NCBI GenBank assembly: GCA_002451555.1
Contig: DKCU01000006.1
Coordinates: 68,053 to 84,181, forward strand
DNA length: 16,129 nt
From: Candidatus Segatella albertsiae
Lineage (GTDB): Bacteria; Bacteroidota; Bacteroidia; Bacteroidales; Bacteroidaceae
Direction of reading: 5' to 3'
Notes under the pieces: generated by a model
Databases searched by the model: none
What the model was told of the DNA's origin: nothing
What the model saw: only the letters and a program-made list of their open reading frames with translations
Translations under genes and position numbers: made by a program
Shown here: piece by piece, positions 7,396-14,474 of the stretch
Layout of the letters: every line of letters begins with the position of its first letter
Position numbering within the stretch: position 1 is the stretch's first letter

Positions 7396-7566
7396 TTATA
7401 AGTTTCCCTTGAAAATACTCTTAAATACTTCATACGCATCCATAATCTCTTGTCTGCGTTCTTCACTAACTTTCTTTGGATTCTCGATATTCTTCAAGAA
7501 TCTGCGAGCATCCTCTCCGTATAAGATTGGAGTCTCAGGACAAATAGGTTTTAATGTTCTTGCCAT
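7396..7566 (-). CDS. 56-residue partner of the GNAT gene, candidate antitoxin
   Basis: This short minus-strand gene reads MARTLKPICPETPILYGEDARRFLKN and ends VFKSIFKGNL. It has an unusually good Shine-Dalgarno sequence (AAGGAGAAACAAGT before the ATG), supporting a real start. The first part (LKP.C.ETP.L.GEDA.RF) looks like small proteins found next to GNAT genes in other Bacteroidales, as far as I can recall. The rest is a charged helix (ENPKKVSEERRQEIMDAYEVFK). It is not an obvious DUF1778 ribbon-helix-helix antitoxin. Being upstream of and co-directional with the GNAT toxin-like gene, it is best read as its antitoxin or regulator. Confidence 0.75.
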   Translation of the reverse strand: MARTLKPICPETPILYGEDARRFLKNIENPKKVSEERRQEIMDAYEVFKSIFKGNL

Positions 7567-7620
7567 ACTTGTTTCTCCTTTTTTTTATTTATGTGAATAA
7601 TATGTTATATGTTAATAATA

Positions 7621-7644
7621 CAGCGTGATATTGCTACCACGCTG
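7621..7644 (-). terminator. Hairpin downstream of the DUF2335 gene
   Basis: CAGCGTG (7621-7627) pairs with CACGCTG (7638-7644) around a 10-base loop, 11 bases past the stop of the minus-strand DUF2335 gene. The following minus-strand sequence is AT-rich but has no long T run, so this may be a terminator or a partial one ahead of the 56-residue gene. Confidence 0.5.
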
Positions 7645-7655
7645 CAATAATACGA

Positions 7656-8039
7656 TTATTTCTTTTCCATAGGACCTTTCTTTAAATAAAATATAGCAGC
7701 TAAAGTTCCTACAACGCCAATTATGGCAATTGAAACAGCTACATATCCCTTTAGTGCCAAATATGTTGCAGCCACTATACATACCAATACTGCAATCAAG
7801 GCGAAGCACATTCCCATAATGCTTTCTATAAGCCCAAAATTAACTACTTTGTTGTTTATTTTGTGCCTATAGGCTTGTTCTTCTTCTGCCATAACCATAA
7901 TCCGTTCTGGAGCACTTTGCAAGGTTTCCTTATATGCTGCAAAATCGGCAGGTGCTGGAAGGGGACCTTCAAATGTTTGGACAGCACTTGTTGTTAATAC
8001 GCCATTGCTTCCTTTTTGTGTAACTATTTTCTTTGCCAT
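7656..8039 (-). CDS. DUF2335 family small membrane protein
   Basis: The 127-residue protein has the DUF2335 signature: 'GPLPAPADFAAYKETLQSAPERIMVMAEEEQAYRHK' at residues 25-60, followed by two hydrophobic helices at about 71-94 and 97-118 and a short basic tail (KKGPMEKK). DUF2335 proteins are predicted inner-membrane proteins, frequent in prophages and accessory islands, with no established function. The gene overlaps the end of the upstream 74-residue gene by 16 bases (8024-8039), so translation is probably coupled. The ATG at 8039 opens into MAKKIVTQKG and no better start is seen. The N-terminal, residue-rich stem would face the cytoplasm if the tail does too, but topology is only a prediction. 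Confidence 0.8.
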   Translation of the reverse strand: MAKKIVTQKGSNGVLTTSAVQTFEGPLPAPADFAAYKETLQSAPERIMVMAEEEQAYRHKINNKVVNFGLIESIMGMCFALIAVLVCIVAATYLALKGYVAVSIAIIGVVGTLAAIFYLKKGPMEKK

Positions 8040-8248
8040 TTCATTTCTGTGTCAAATTTAGACATAGCACAACGTAAGTCACTTCCTATAGCTTTCCAGT
8101 CCTCGTAAAGCCCATCGTTCTGCTTCATGGACATAACTACCTCACGCAATTGTTTACTTTTCCTTCTAGGAGTTAGCACAGAAGCCACACCTGAATAGAA
8201 GTTCGGAGCAAAGTCCAAAATACTTTTTGCATTTTTAGTTTTTCCCAT
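8024..8248 (-). CDS. Small basic protein paired with the DUF2335 gene
   Basis: A 74-residue, Lys/Arg-rich protein with no membrane segment or signal peptide. The C-terminal part (GLYEDWKAIGSDLRCAMSKF) resembles short proteins often encoded just before DUF2335 genes; I do not know a function. The stop lies inside the following gene (16-base overlap), and a near-consensus promoter sits about 40 bases upstream of its ATG. It is therefore the first gene of a two-gene operon. The start codon at 8248 follows AATTAAAT with no Shine-Dalgarno sequence. Confidence 0.7.
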   Translation of the reverse strand: MGKTKNAKSILDFAPNFYSGVASVLTPRRKSKQLREVVMSMKQNDGLYEDWKAIGSDLRCAMSKFDTEMKWQRK

Positions 8249-8285
8249 ATTTAATTATTTTAACTGGTTCGTGTATTATTTCTTG

Positions 8286-8317
8286 CAAAGATAAATAGAA
8301 ATTTTCATATAAACAAA
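8286..8317 (-). promoter_or_regulatory. Promoter of the 74-residue/DUF2335 operon
   Basis: Read on the minus strand, TTTG (8317-8314), a 20-base gap and TATCTTTG (8293-8286) match the Bacteroidetes consensus closely. It lies in the short gap after the S8 protease gene, so the pair has its own promoter. Confidence 0.65.
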
Positions 8318-8333
8318 TTTTTTCTTGGAAATC

Positions 8334-10526
8334 TTATCGGATGGCAATCTTTTGGGAATGAATGCCTTTGTCGCTGCTGACCTTCAGTAGATATATGCCT
8401 TTTGGCATATTGGCAGTGTTGACTTGAATTGTATTGCCTTGTGACTTGATGGAGCGAATCGTTTTGCCACCTATATTATATAAGGTAGCTGTCATGCTCG
8501 TCGCTCCAGCTTGAAAGACTTCGTATGATGTGGAAGATGTACGACGGAAGATGAATGTCTTTTCTACAGGTGTCTTGACGAGAGTGGCCTCGTTCTCACC
8601 TAAGATGTATTTCAATCCCGCATAGGCATCAATCTTACCAGCACCAGCTTGCCTTCCTTCGTTGATGAAATGATTCCCTTCGTTGCAAGCATCGTCATTG
8701 ATGGCGGTTTGCATGGCAATCTCCTTGATTTCTTGATGAGTCAACTTTGGGTTGGCTTCAAGCCATAAGGCTGCAACTCCAGCCATGTAAGGAGCTGACA
8801 TGGATGTTCCTTTCATTCCAGAGAAAGAATAGGTGTTTCCATTCCACGCAGTTGTTCTTGTTATTGTTTTCTTGGAAGAATTGATAGTGCAGTATCTGTT
8901 GAAACTAGATTCTAAAATTGAACCTGGAGCGCATATATGGGGTAATATCTTTCCATCGGATAATGTGCCGAAGCTAGAATAATAGCTGATATCTCCAATA
9001 TCATTGCCCCAATCTTCTCCATGTTGTATTTTGAGTGTCGTGCTTGTTCCGTTTTTATAATTAATACTTGATGCGGAATTATATGAACCAACAACAATCA
9101 TACCTTTTGCACATGCCGTGTTGCTGATAGTTCCATTGCTAGTAAGGCTATTGCTCCAATCACTAACATTGGTAATGAAAGGCTTGAAATTGTCGGCATA
9201 ACAAGAGACATTTTGGCTAGCTTGCCCTTCTAGCTCAAAACCTATAGCATATCCGTCTAATTCATATATGTAGTCACTGTTGACTAGGTATCCTTTGAGC
9301 CCATCATGAATTTTTTCTTCGGCTATTGTTATTTTGCCTTTAATATATTCATCATCTATATTTATGCCTTGTGCTTGACCGTCAATGATTGCTGGATAAC
9401 GTTTAACTATTTCCATTGTTTTTTTGTTGACTGCAACAATGTTCATGTTTATTGGCGTGTCATTGGAAGTTGTCATGAAGTTGCTTATTTGATTATTGCC
9501 TTCTCTTAAGTCGTACAAAACTTTCATCACATCGTTGTCATTTGTAAAGGTGTGTTTGGCAACAGTATGTTTTTCGGATTCATTGCCTGCGGATATGCAA
9601 ACTACAATATCATAGTCTTCTATAAGTTGAGTGATAGCTTGGGAAAATATATCGCTGCCATCATGTGGCCCTAGCGCATCGCCAAAAGACATATTGATAA
9701 CTAAGCGTTCATTTCTTTCCTTGCAATATTCAGCTAAGTATTTTATGTATTCTAGGTCTGCTACAGAATTAGGAACGGGTCCCATTGCTAAGTCAGCTTT
9801 GGTTGCAACTCCTTTTAATTGGAAATCTTCGCTGTCGAAAGAACCTGCTGCAATTCCACATACATGTGTTCCATGTGTACTTTTCTTATAATCAGTCGTA
9901 AAGTTATTAATGGATTCTTGGTCTGTTATGGGATTATTTGAATCTTTTTTGATAACTTTGAAACGACTCTTTCCATTCTCGTCCAAAAACATTGCATGGT
10001 TTGGGTCGAATCCACTGTCCAAGATACCTATCATGACACCTTTTCCTGTGAATGGGGTTCTCTCGTCCGAACAACCGATGCGGTCTTCAGACTTCGACAA
10101 GAGTCCTTCGTGTATCTTATCGACACCCGTCAGTGCGTTGGCATGATTGAGCATCAGTTCCATCTTATGTTGGGCAATGGAAATGCGTTCCACGGCTGGG
10201 AGGTCGGAGAGAATAGAAAGGCTATCGAGGGAGGTACGAACGATGGCGAAGTCTGAACAAAGAGGGGTGGCGGAGAAACTTTGCTCGGTAAGAATTGACA
10301 CATCGGTTCCTCGTTGCAACTTCACTACCGCCTTGATGGTTTCGGAATTTGCAGTTCTTAGAGTGGATGCTTTCAAGCCTTTGGCGCATGAGCTACCCTC
10401 GGAGATGGAAGATGTCGCATCTTGTTTCATCTGTTGGAGAGCAATGCGGCTCATGGCATCCAGTTTTTGCCCTGATGCACTGGCGCATAGAGCCAATGTT
10501 ATCAAGGTTGTCATAATTTTCTTCAT
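8334..10526 (-). CDS. Secreted S8 (subtilisin-like) serine protease with T9SS C-terminal domain
   Basis: A 730-residue secreted subtilase. Signal peptide: MKKIMTTLITLALCASASG, cleavage before Q20. Residues about 20-120 look like a propeptide. The catalytic triad is complete: D170 in GILDSGFDPNH, H218 in STHGTHVCGIAAG and S575 in GTSMSAPYMAGVAALW; the oxyanion-hole Asn is N315 in ISAGNE. About 260 residues separate N315 from S575, far more than in subtilisin, so a large domain is inserted there. Residues about 660-730 (LYNIGGKTIRSI, then MPKGIYLLKVSSDKGIHSQKIAIR) form a type A T9SS sorting domain, so the protease is probably exported to the surface or released. It is a single-gene unit with a TAATTTTG box upstream. 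A role in peptide harvesting or surface-protein processing is inferred. Confidence 0.9.
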   Translation of the reverse strand: MKKIMTTLITLALCASASGQKLDAMSRIALQQMKQDATSSISEGSSCAKGLKASTLRTANSETIKAVVKLQRGTDVSILTEQSFSATPLCSDFAIVRTSLDSLSILSDLPAVERISIAQHKMELMLNHANALTGVDKIHEGLLSKSEDRIGCSDERTPFTGKGVMIGILDSGFDPNHAMFLDENGKSRFKVIKKDSNNPITDQESINNFTTDYKKSTHGTHVCGIAAGSFDSEDFQLKGVATKADLAMGPVPNSVADLEYIKYLAEYCKERNERLVINMSFGDALGPHDGSDIFSQAITQLIEDYDIVVCISAGNESEKHTVAKHTFTNDNDVMKVLYDLREGNNQISNFMTTSNDTPINMNIVAVNKKTMEIVKRYPAIIDGQAQGINIDDEYIKGKITIAEEKIHDGLKGYLVNSDYIYELDGYAIGFELEGQASQNVSCYADNFKPFITNVSDWSNSLTSNGTISNTACAKGMIVVGSYNSASSINYKNGTSTTLKIQHGEDWGNDIGDISYYSSFGTLSDGKILPHICAPGSILESSFNRYCTINSSKKTITRTTAWNGNTYSFSGMKGTSMSAPYMAGVAALWLEANPKLTHQEIKEIAMQTAINDDACNEGNHFINEGRQAGAGKIDAYAGLKYILGENEATLVKTPVEKTFIFRRTSSTSYEVFQAGATSMTATLYNIGGKTIRSIKSQGNTIQVNTANMPKGIYLLKVSSDKGIHSQKIAIR

Positions 10527-10569
10527 AGTTTTCAGTATAAGTAATATAAGTAAAAGATGATTTATGCTG

Positions 10570-10577
10570 CAAAATTA
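10570..10577 (-). promoter_or_regulatory. Probable -7 element of the S8 protease promoter
   Basis: TAATTTTG on the minus strand (10577-10570) matches TAnnTTTG and lies about 44 bases before the ATG. No convincing TTTG is seen at the -33 position. Confidence 0.45.
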
Positions 10578-10657
10578 ACATTTAGTTACGTGAATGTGGG
10601 GGAATAATTGTTCTTTTGTGGGTAATAATTTCACAAAAGAGTTTTTCTAACAGAAAG

Positions 10658-10689
10658 TTTGGCGGTTTCGGAATTTATTTGTAATTTAG
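10658..10689 (+). promoter_or_regulatory. Probable promoter of the truncated AAA-ATPase gene
   Basis: TTTG (10658-10661), a 20-base gap and TAATTTAG (10682-10689, one mismatch to TAnnTTTG) lie about 28 bases before the ATG at 10718. Confidence 0.5.
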
Positions 10690-10717
10690 CACCGTGAAAT
10701 GTAAAAGCATTTGAAAT

Positions 10718-11854
10718 ATGGCAGAAATCGTTAATTGTTATCCTGTTGGAGTGCAGACTTTTGAGAAAATTCGTGAGGGCGGTTATCTTTATGTTGATAA
10801 GACAAAGTATATCGTAGATTTTCGTAAAAAGAAAATGAGTTATGTCTTCCTGAGTCGTCCGAGACGATTCGGTAAGTCTCTCTTTGCCTCTACCTTGCAG
10901 GCTTATTTCGAGGGAAGGAAGGAACTCTTCGAAGGACTTGCTATAGCCGATTACGAGAAGGAATGGGTGAAACATCCTGTGCTCCACTTCGACATGAGCG
11001 GTGCCAAGCACTTCGATGCAGAGAGCTTGAAGCATTATCTTGATTTTATACTTTTGCCATACGAAAAAATGTATGGTAAGGATGATAACGAATTTTATCC
11101 AAACGAACGTTTGATGGGACTTGTACAACGTGCCTATGAGCAAACGGGCGAGAAGGTGGTGGTCATCATCGACGAGTATGATGCTCCACTGCTCGATGTG
11201 GTGCATGAAAAGGATAACTTGAAGGAACTCCGACTGATTATGCAAAACTTTTATAGTCCGCTCAAGAAACTCGACCCTTACTTGGAATTTACGTTTATTA
11301 CTGGTATCACTAAGTTTTCTCAGCTCAGCATCTTCAGCGAGTTGAACAACTTGGATAATATCAGTATGTTCGACCAATATTCTGCCATTTGCGGTATCAG
11401 CAAGACCGAACTTACCACCGTGATGAAACCTGATGTGGAGGGTTTGGCGAGGGCTTTGCACATGACCTACGAGGAATGCTTGGAGGCACTCCGAAGCTAT
11501 TATGACGGTTATCATTTCAGCGAGAACTCGGAAGATGTGTTCAATCCATTCAGTTTGGTGAAAGCACTGAATGCTCAGAAGATAGATTCTTATTGGTTTG
11601 GCTCGGGTACGCCGACTTTCCTTTTAAAACAGTTGGATAAGTTTAACACCAACCTCACTATCTTGGAGAGCCAGGAGGTGTTACTGAACTCTTTTGACCT
11701 CTCGTTAGAGGAGATGACAGATGCTCTTCCATTACTTTATCAGAGTGGTTGCCTTACCATCAAAAAGTATGATCCGATGTTTCGTGCATATACCCTTGGA
11801 ATCCCAAATAAAGAAGTACGCGATGGTTTGTTCAACTCCATGATTCCTCATTGA
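10718..11854 (+). CDS. AAA-ATPase (AAA_ATPase-like/DUF1703 family), lacking the C-terminal nuclease domain
   Basis: This 378-residue protein belongs to the large Bacteroidales AAA-ATPase family that normally has an AAA_ATPase-like domain plus a C-terminal DUF1703 (PD-(D/E)XK) domain, about 510-530 residues in all. The ATPase part is intact: VGVQTFEKIREGGYLYVDKT at the start, an atypical Walker A RPRRFGKS (47-54), a Walker B VVVIIDEYDAPL (147-158) and FITGITKFS (193-201). The text stops just after GIPNKEVRDGLFNSMIPH, where full-length members continue into the nuclease domain. No nuclease coding sequence is found in the following bases in any frame, so the loss is a deletion rather than one frameshift. 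It has its own promoter. It may be a decaying copy or a shortened protein; function of the family is not established. Confidence 0.8.
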   Translation: MAEIVNCYPVGVQTFEKIREGGYLYVDKTKYIVDFRKKKMSYVFLSRPRRFGKSLFASTLQAYFEGRKELFEGLAIADYEKEWVKHPVLHFDMSGAKHFDAESLKHYLDFILLPYEKMYGKDDNEFYPNERLMGLVQRAYEQTGEKVVVIIDEYDAPLLDVVHEKDNLKELRLIMQNFYSPLKKLDPYLEFTFITGITKFSQLSIFSELNNLDNISMFDQYSAICGISKTELTTVMKPDVEGLARALHMTYEECLEALRSYYDGYHFSENSEDVFNPFSLVKALNAQKIDSYWFGSGTPTFLLKQLDKFNTNLTILESQEVLLNSFDLSLEEMTDALPLLYQSGCLTIKKYDPMFRAYTLGIPNKEVRDGLFNSMIPH

Positions 11855-11933
11855 TTGGAAAATCAAGGAGGAGTAGTTTGAGCCTTATTGGTCGAAAATT
11901 GTAAATTTTAAGTAATATTTACTTTCCAATCGT

Positions 11934-11963
11934 ATTGTTTTTGAAGAAAAAAGTGTATCTTTG
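11934..11963 (+). promoter_or_regulatory. Promoter of the EIIC-kduI genes
   Basis: TATCTTTG at 11956-11963 is a perfect TAnnTTTG element; ATTG at 11934-11937 is a fair -33 element 18 bases upstream. The leader to the ATG at 12045 would be about 75 bases. Confidence 0.6.
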
Positions 11964-12044
11964 TGCCCAATTAGACTTGAAACAAATCAAAAAAGGCACT
12001 TCATGGGTGCATAATTATTAACTAACATTCATTAAACAAACGAC

Positions 12045-13412
12045 ATGGAACAGGTATTTAGCTATATCATAAGCTTGGGTGCCAGCGTGATGATGCCTAT
12101 CATCTTCACCGTCATCGGCTTGTGTATTGGCATGAAATTCGGTAAGGCGCTGAAGTCGGGACTCTTCGTAGGTGTGGGTTTCGTAGGTCTCGGTGTGGTT
12201 ACCGCTTTGTTGACGACTAACTTCAACGACCCATTGAAAGCTATTTCAGATCTCTACCACCTACAACTCAACGTGTTCGACATGGGATGGCCTGCCGCTG
12301 CTGCCGTGGCTTACAACACTGCCGTCGGTGCGCTCATCATCCCTATCTGTCTCGGCGTCAACTTCTTGATGTTGATTACCAAGACGACTCGTACGGTCAA
12401 CATCGACCTTTGGAACTACTGGCATTTCGCTTTCATCGGTGCTGTGGCTTATTTCGTAATGGACCAGAGCTTGCTTTGGGGCTACTTTGCCGCCATCGTA
12501 TGCTACATCATTACCTTGGTTTGTGCCGACTTGACCGCTGAGAAATTCCAAAAGTATTATGACCTCGATGGTATCTCCATCCCACAACCTTTCTGCCAGA
12601 GCTTCATGCCTTTCGCCATCGGCTTCAACAAGCTCCTCGACATGATTCCAGGTTTCTCCAAGCTCGACATCGACGCTGAGGGATTGAAGAAGAAGTTTGG
12701 CGTGCTCGGTGAGCCATTGGTACTCGGTGTCATCGTGGGAGCCTTGATTGGTTGGGCGGCACAGCTCGACATCAAGAAGATCCTCTTCCTCGGTGTGACC
12801 ATGGGAGCCGTGATGGAGTTGATTCCTCGTATCACCTCTTTATTTATAGATGGATTGAAGCCAATCTCTGAGAAAACACAGGAGTTGGTGAAGACCAAGT
12901 TTAATGGCAAGAAGGTACACATCGGTATGAGCCCTGCCTTGGTCATCGGTCATCCTACGACCTTGGTAGTTTCTGTCATCTTGATTCCTGTCATCTTGGC
13001 AATCGCCGTATTCTTGCCTGGCAACCAGTTCTTGCCATTGGCATCTTTGGCTGGCATGTTCTACCTCTTCCCAATGATACTTCCTTTCACCAAGGGTAAT
13101 GTGGTGAAGACCCTCATCATCGGTCTCGTGGCTCTCATCATCGGTCTCTATTTTGTAACCGATATGGCGCCAGACTTCACGATGGCTGCCAACGAGGTAT
13201 TCAAGGCTACTGGCGACAACGCCGCTCATATCCCTGACGGATTCTCAGGAGGTGCGCTCGACTTCGCATCCTCTCTCTTCGGATGGGTCATCTATCGTGG
13301 TGTGAAGCTCTCTTATGTCGGCATGGGTGTTCTTGCCATCATCACCATCGCCTTAATGGTTATCAATCGCCGTCGCATCGTGGCAGAGGAAAAAGCAGCT
13401 GCGAAAAAGTAA
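12045..13412 (+). CDS. PTS galactitol-type EIIC permease (GatC/SgcC-like), no visible PTS partners
   Basis: This 455-residue polytopic membrane protein aligns by eye with E. coli GatC over its whole length. Shared stretches include the N-terminal GLFVGVGFVGLG, 'TRTVNIDLWNYWH' (113-127), the GEP motif at 222-224 in 'FGVLGEPLVLGVIVG' (a substrate-site loop in EIIC proteins), 'IGMSPALVIGH' and 'LPGNQFLPLASLAG'. It shows roughly ten hydrophobic segments and a basic tail. EIIC proteins normally need EIIA and EIIB to phosphorylate the incoming sugar; neither is encoded here, and Bacteroidales usually lack a full PTS. It may therefore work as a simple permease. The neighbouring kduI and ExuT-like genes suggest a uronate-derived substrate rather than galactitol, which is inference. 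The kduI gene starts 75 bases downstream across a tandem repeat. Confidence 0.85.
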   Translation: MEQVFSYIISLGASVMMPIIFTVIGLCIGMKFGKALKSGLFVGVGFVGLGVVTALLTTNFNDPLKAISDLYHLQLNVFDMGWPAAAAVAYNTAVGALIIPICLGVNFLMLITKTTRTVNIDLWNYWHFAFIGAVAYFVMDQSLLWGYFAAIVCYIITLVCADLTAEKFQKYYDLDGISIPQPFCQSFMPFAIGFNKLLDMIPGFSKLDIDAEGLKKKFGVLGEPLVLGVIVGALIGWAAQLDIKKILFLGVTMGAVMELIPRITSLFIDGLKPISEKTQELVKTKFNGKKVHIGMSPALVIGHPTTLVVSVILIPVILAIAVFLPGNQFLPLASLAGMFYLFPMILPFTKGNVVKTLIIGLVALIIGLYFVTDMAPDFTMAANEVFKATGDNAAHIPDGFSGGALDFASSLFGWVIYRGVKLSYVGMGVLAIITIALMVINRRRIVAEEKAAAKK

Positions 13413-13470
13413 AAAGGTAAAAAGGTAAAAAAGTAAAAAGGTAAAAAAGTAAAAAGGTAAAAAAGTAAAA
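13404..13470 (+). repeat. 8-base tandem repeat (AAAAARGT) between EIIC and kduI
   Basis: After a partial unit that overlaps the last codons and stop of the EIIC gene (13404-13410) come seven full units (13411-13466), alternating AAAAAGGT and AAAAAAGT, then AAAA. The unit length is not a multiple of three. It fills most of the 75-base gap before the kduI start at 13488, so copy-number changes would alter intergenic spacing. Confidence 0.9.
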
Positions 13471-13487
13471 TAATAAATGATATAACA

Positions 13488-14453
13488 ATGAAGAAATTAA
13501 CATTAATATTAGCAGCAATGGTTTTAACAGCAAGTCAGGCTTTCGGCCAGTGCCAGAAGCCAGGGTATGAAGTAAAGGCAGAAAATGCCTACACCAACTA
13601 TAATGTACGTTACGCTAGCAATCCGATGGATGCCAAGCATTACACGACCGACCGTCTTCGTGCGGAATATGCTATCGAGAAGGTATTCGCTCCAGGCGAG
13701 GTAAACTGGACATATACGATGTTCGACCGTTTCCTCATCGGTGGTGCTGAGCCAACAACCGCTCCTTTGAAGTTGACTTCCATCGCTCCTCTCTATACAG
13801 ACAAGCCAAACGATCAGAAGAACTTGCTTGATAACCGTGAGCTCGGTATCATCAACATTGGTGGCGAGGGTACCGTCACTGTAGATGGCAAGAAATATAC
13901 ACTTGGTTTCCAGGAGGCTCTCTATGTAGGTCGCGGTGCCAAGAACATCGAGGTAAGTAGCAAGGATGCTGCCAAGCCAGCTAAGTTCTATATGAACAGT
14001 GCTTGCGCTCACCAGACTTTCCCTACCAAGAAGGTGACCTTGAAGGATGCCAACAACATCAAGGCTGGTAGCTTGAAGGAGAGCAACGACCGTGTTATCC
14101 ACCAGTTGATTATCGACGGTGTTGCCGGTGTTCGTACTTGCCAGTTGCAGATGGGCGTCACCGAGTTGAAGGAAGGTTCTGTATGGAACACCATGCCAGC
14201 TCACACTCACCTTCGCCGTATGGAGACATACCTCTATTATAATGTACCAGAGGGTCAGAAGATTCTTCACGTGATGGGTGAGCCACAGGAGACACGTCCT
14301 ATCTGGCTCAACAACGAGCAGGCTGTCATCGCCCCTGAGTGGTCTATCCACTGTGCAGCAGGTACCAGCAACTATACCTTCATCTGGGGTATGGCAGGTG
14401 AGAATCTTATCTATAACGATATGCAAGTCGTAAAGATTCCTGATTTGGAGTAA
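13488..14453 (+). CDS. kduI: KduI, 5-dehydro-4-deoxy-D-glucuronate isomerase, with signal peptide (predicted periplasmic)
   Basis: KduI converts 5-keto-4-deoxyuronate (DKI, formed from unsaturated uronates released by pectin or glycosaminoglycan lyases) to 2,5-diketo-3-deoxygluconate (DKII). The body matches E. coli KduI closely: EKVFAPGEVN, DRFLIGG, 'NRELGIINIGGEGTVTVDG', 'CQLQMGVTEL', 'SVWNTMPAHTHLRRMETY' and 'YTFIWGMAGENLIYNDM'. The zinc ligands are present: H239, H241, E246 and H288. The protein is 321 residues against about 278 for E. coli. The extra N-terminal part is a textbook signal peptide (MKKLTLILAAMVLTASQAFG, cleavage before Q21) and a short linker. Standard KduI is cytoplasmic, so the export signal is notable. 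The start at 13488 is needed to give the signal peptide. It lies downstream of the EIIC gene and upstream of an ExuT-like transporter. Confidence 0.92.
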   Translation: MKKLTLILAAMVLTASQAFGQCQKPGYEVKAENAYTNYNVRYASNPMDAKHYTTDRLRAEYAIEKVFAPGEVNWTYTMFDRFLIGGAEPTTAPLKLTSIAPLYTDKPNDQKNLLDNRELGIINIGGEGTVTVDGKKYTLGFQEALYVGRGAKNIEVSSKDAAKPAKFYMNSACAHQTFPTKKVTLKDANNIKAGSLKESNDRVIHQLIIDGVAGVRTCQLQMGVTELKEGSVWNTMPAHTHLRRMETYLYYNVPEGQKILHVMGEPQETRPIWLNNEQAVIAPEWSIHCAAGTSNYTFIWGMAGENLIYNDMQVVKIPDLE

Positions 14454-14474
14454 ATCTCTAAGACATAGGCATAA

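Noticed and set aside
7376..7600. 74-residue plus-strand open frame
   Set aside because: It overlaps the minus-strand 56-residue gene, which has a strong ribosome-binding site and a family-like sequence.
268..8248. A single phage-defence island made up of the ATPase, DUF1016, GNAT and DUF2335 genes
   Set aside because: The genes are on different strands, separately promoted, interrupted by surface-protein genes, and one is decayed. They look like independent accessory genes.
10631..11515. 294-residue minus-strand open frame
   Set aside because: It lies opposite the AAA-ATPase gene, whose Walker motifs and family match are clear; the antisense product has no recognisable features.
12045..13412. 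Complete galactitol PTS operon
   Set aside because: Only EIIC is present; no EIIA, EIIB, EI or HPr and no tagatose-bisphosphate pathway genes are seen.
13524..14426. 300-residue minus-strand open frame
   Set aside because: It is antisense to kduI, which is certain; the long frame comes from codon bias in the real gene.
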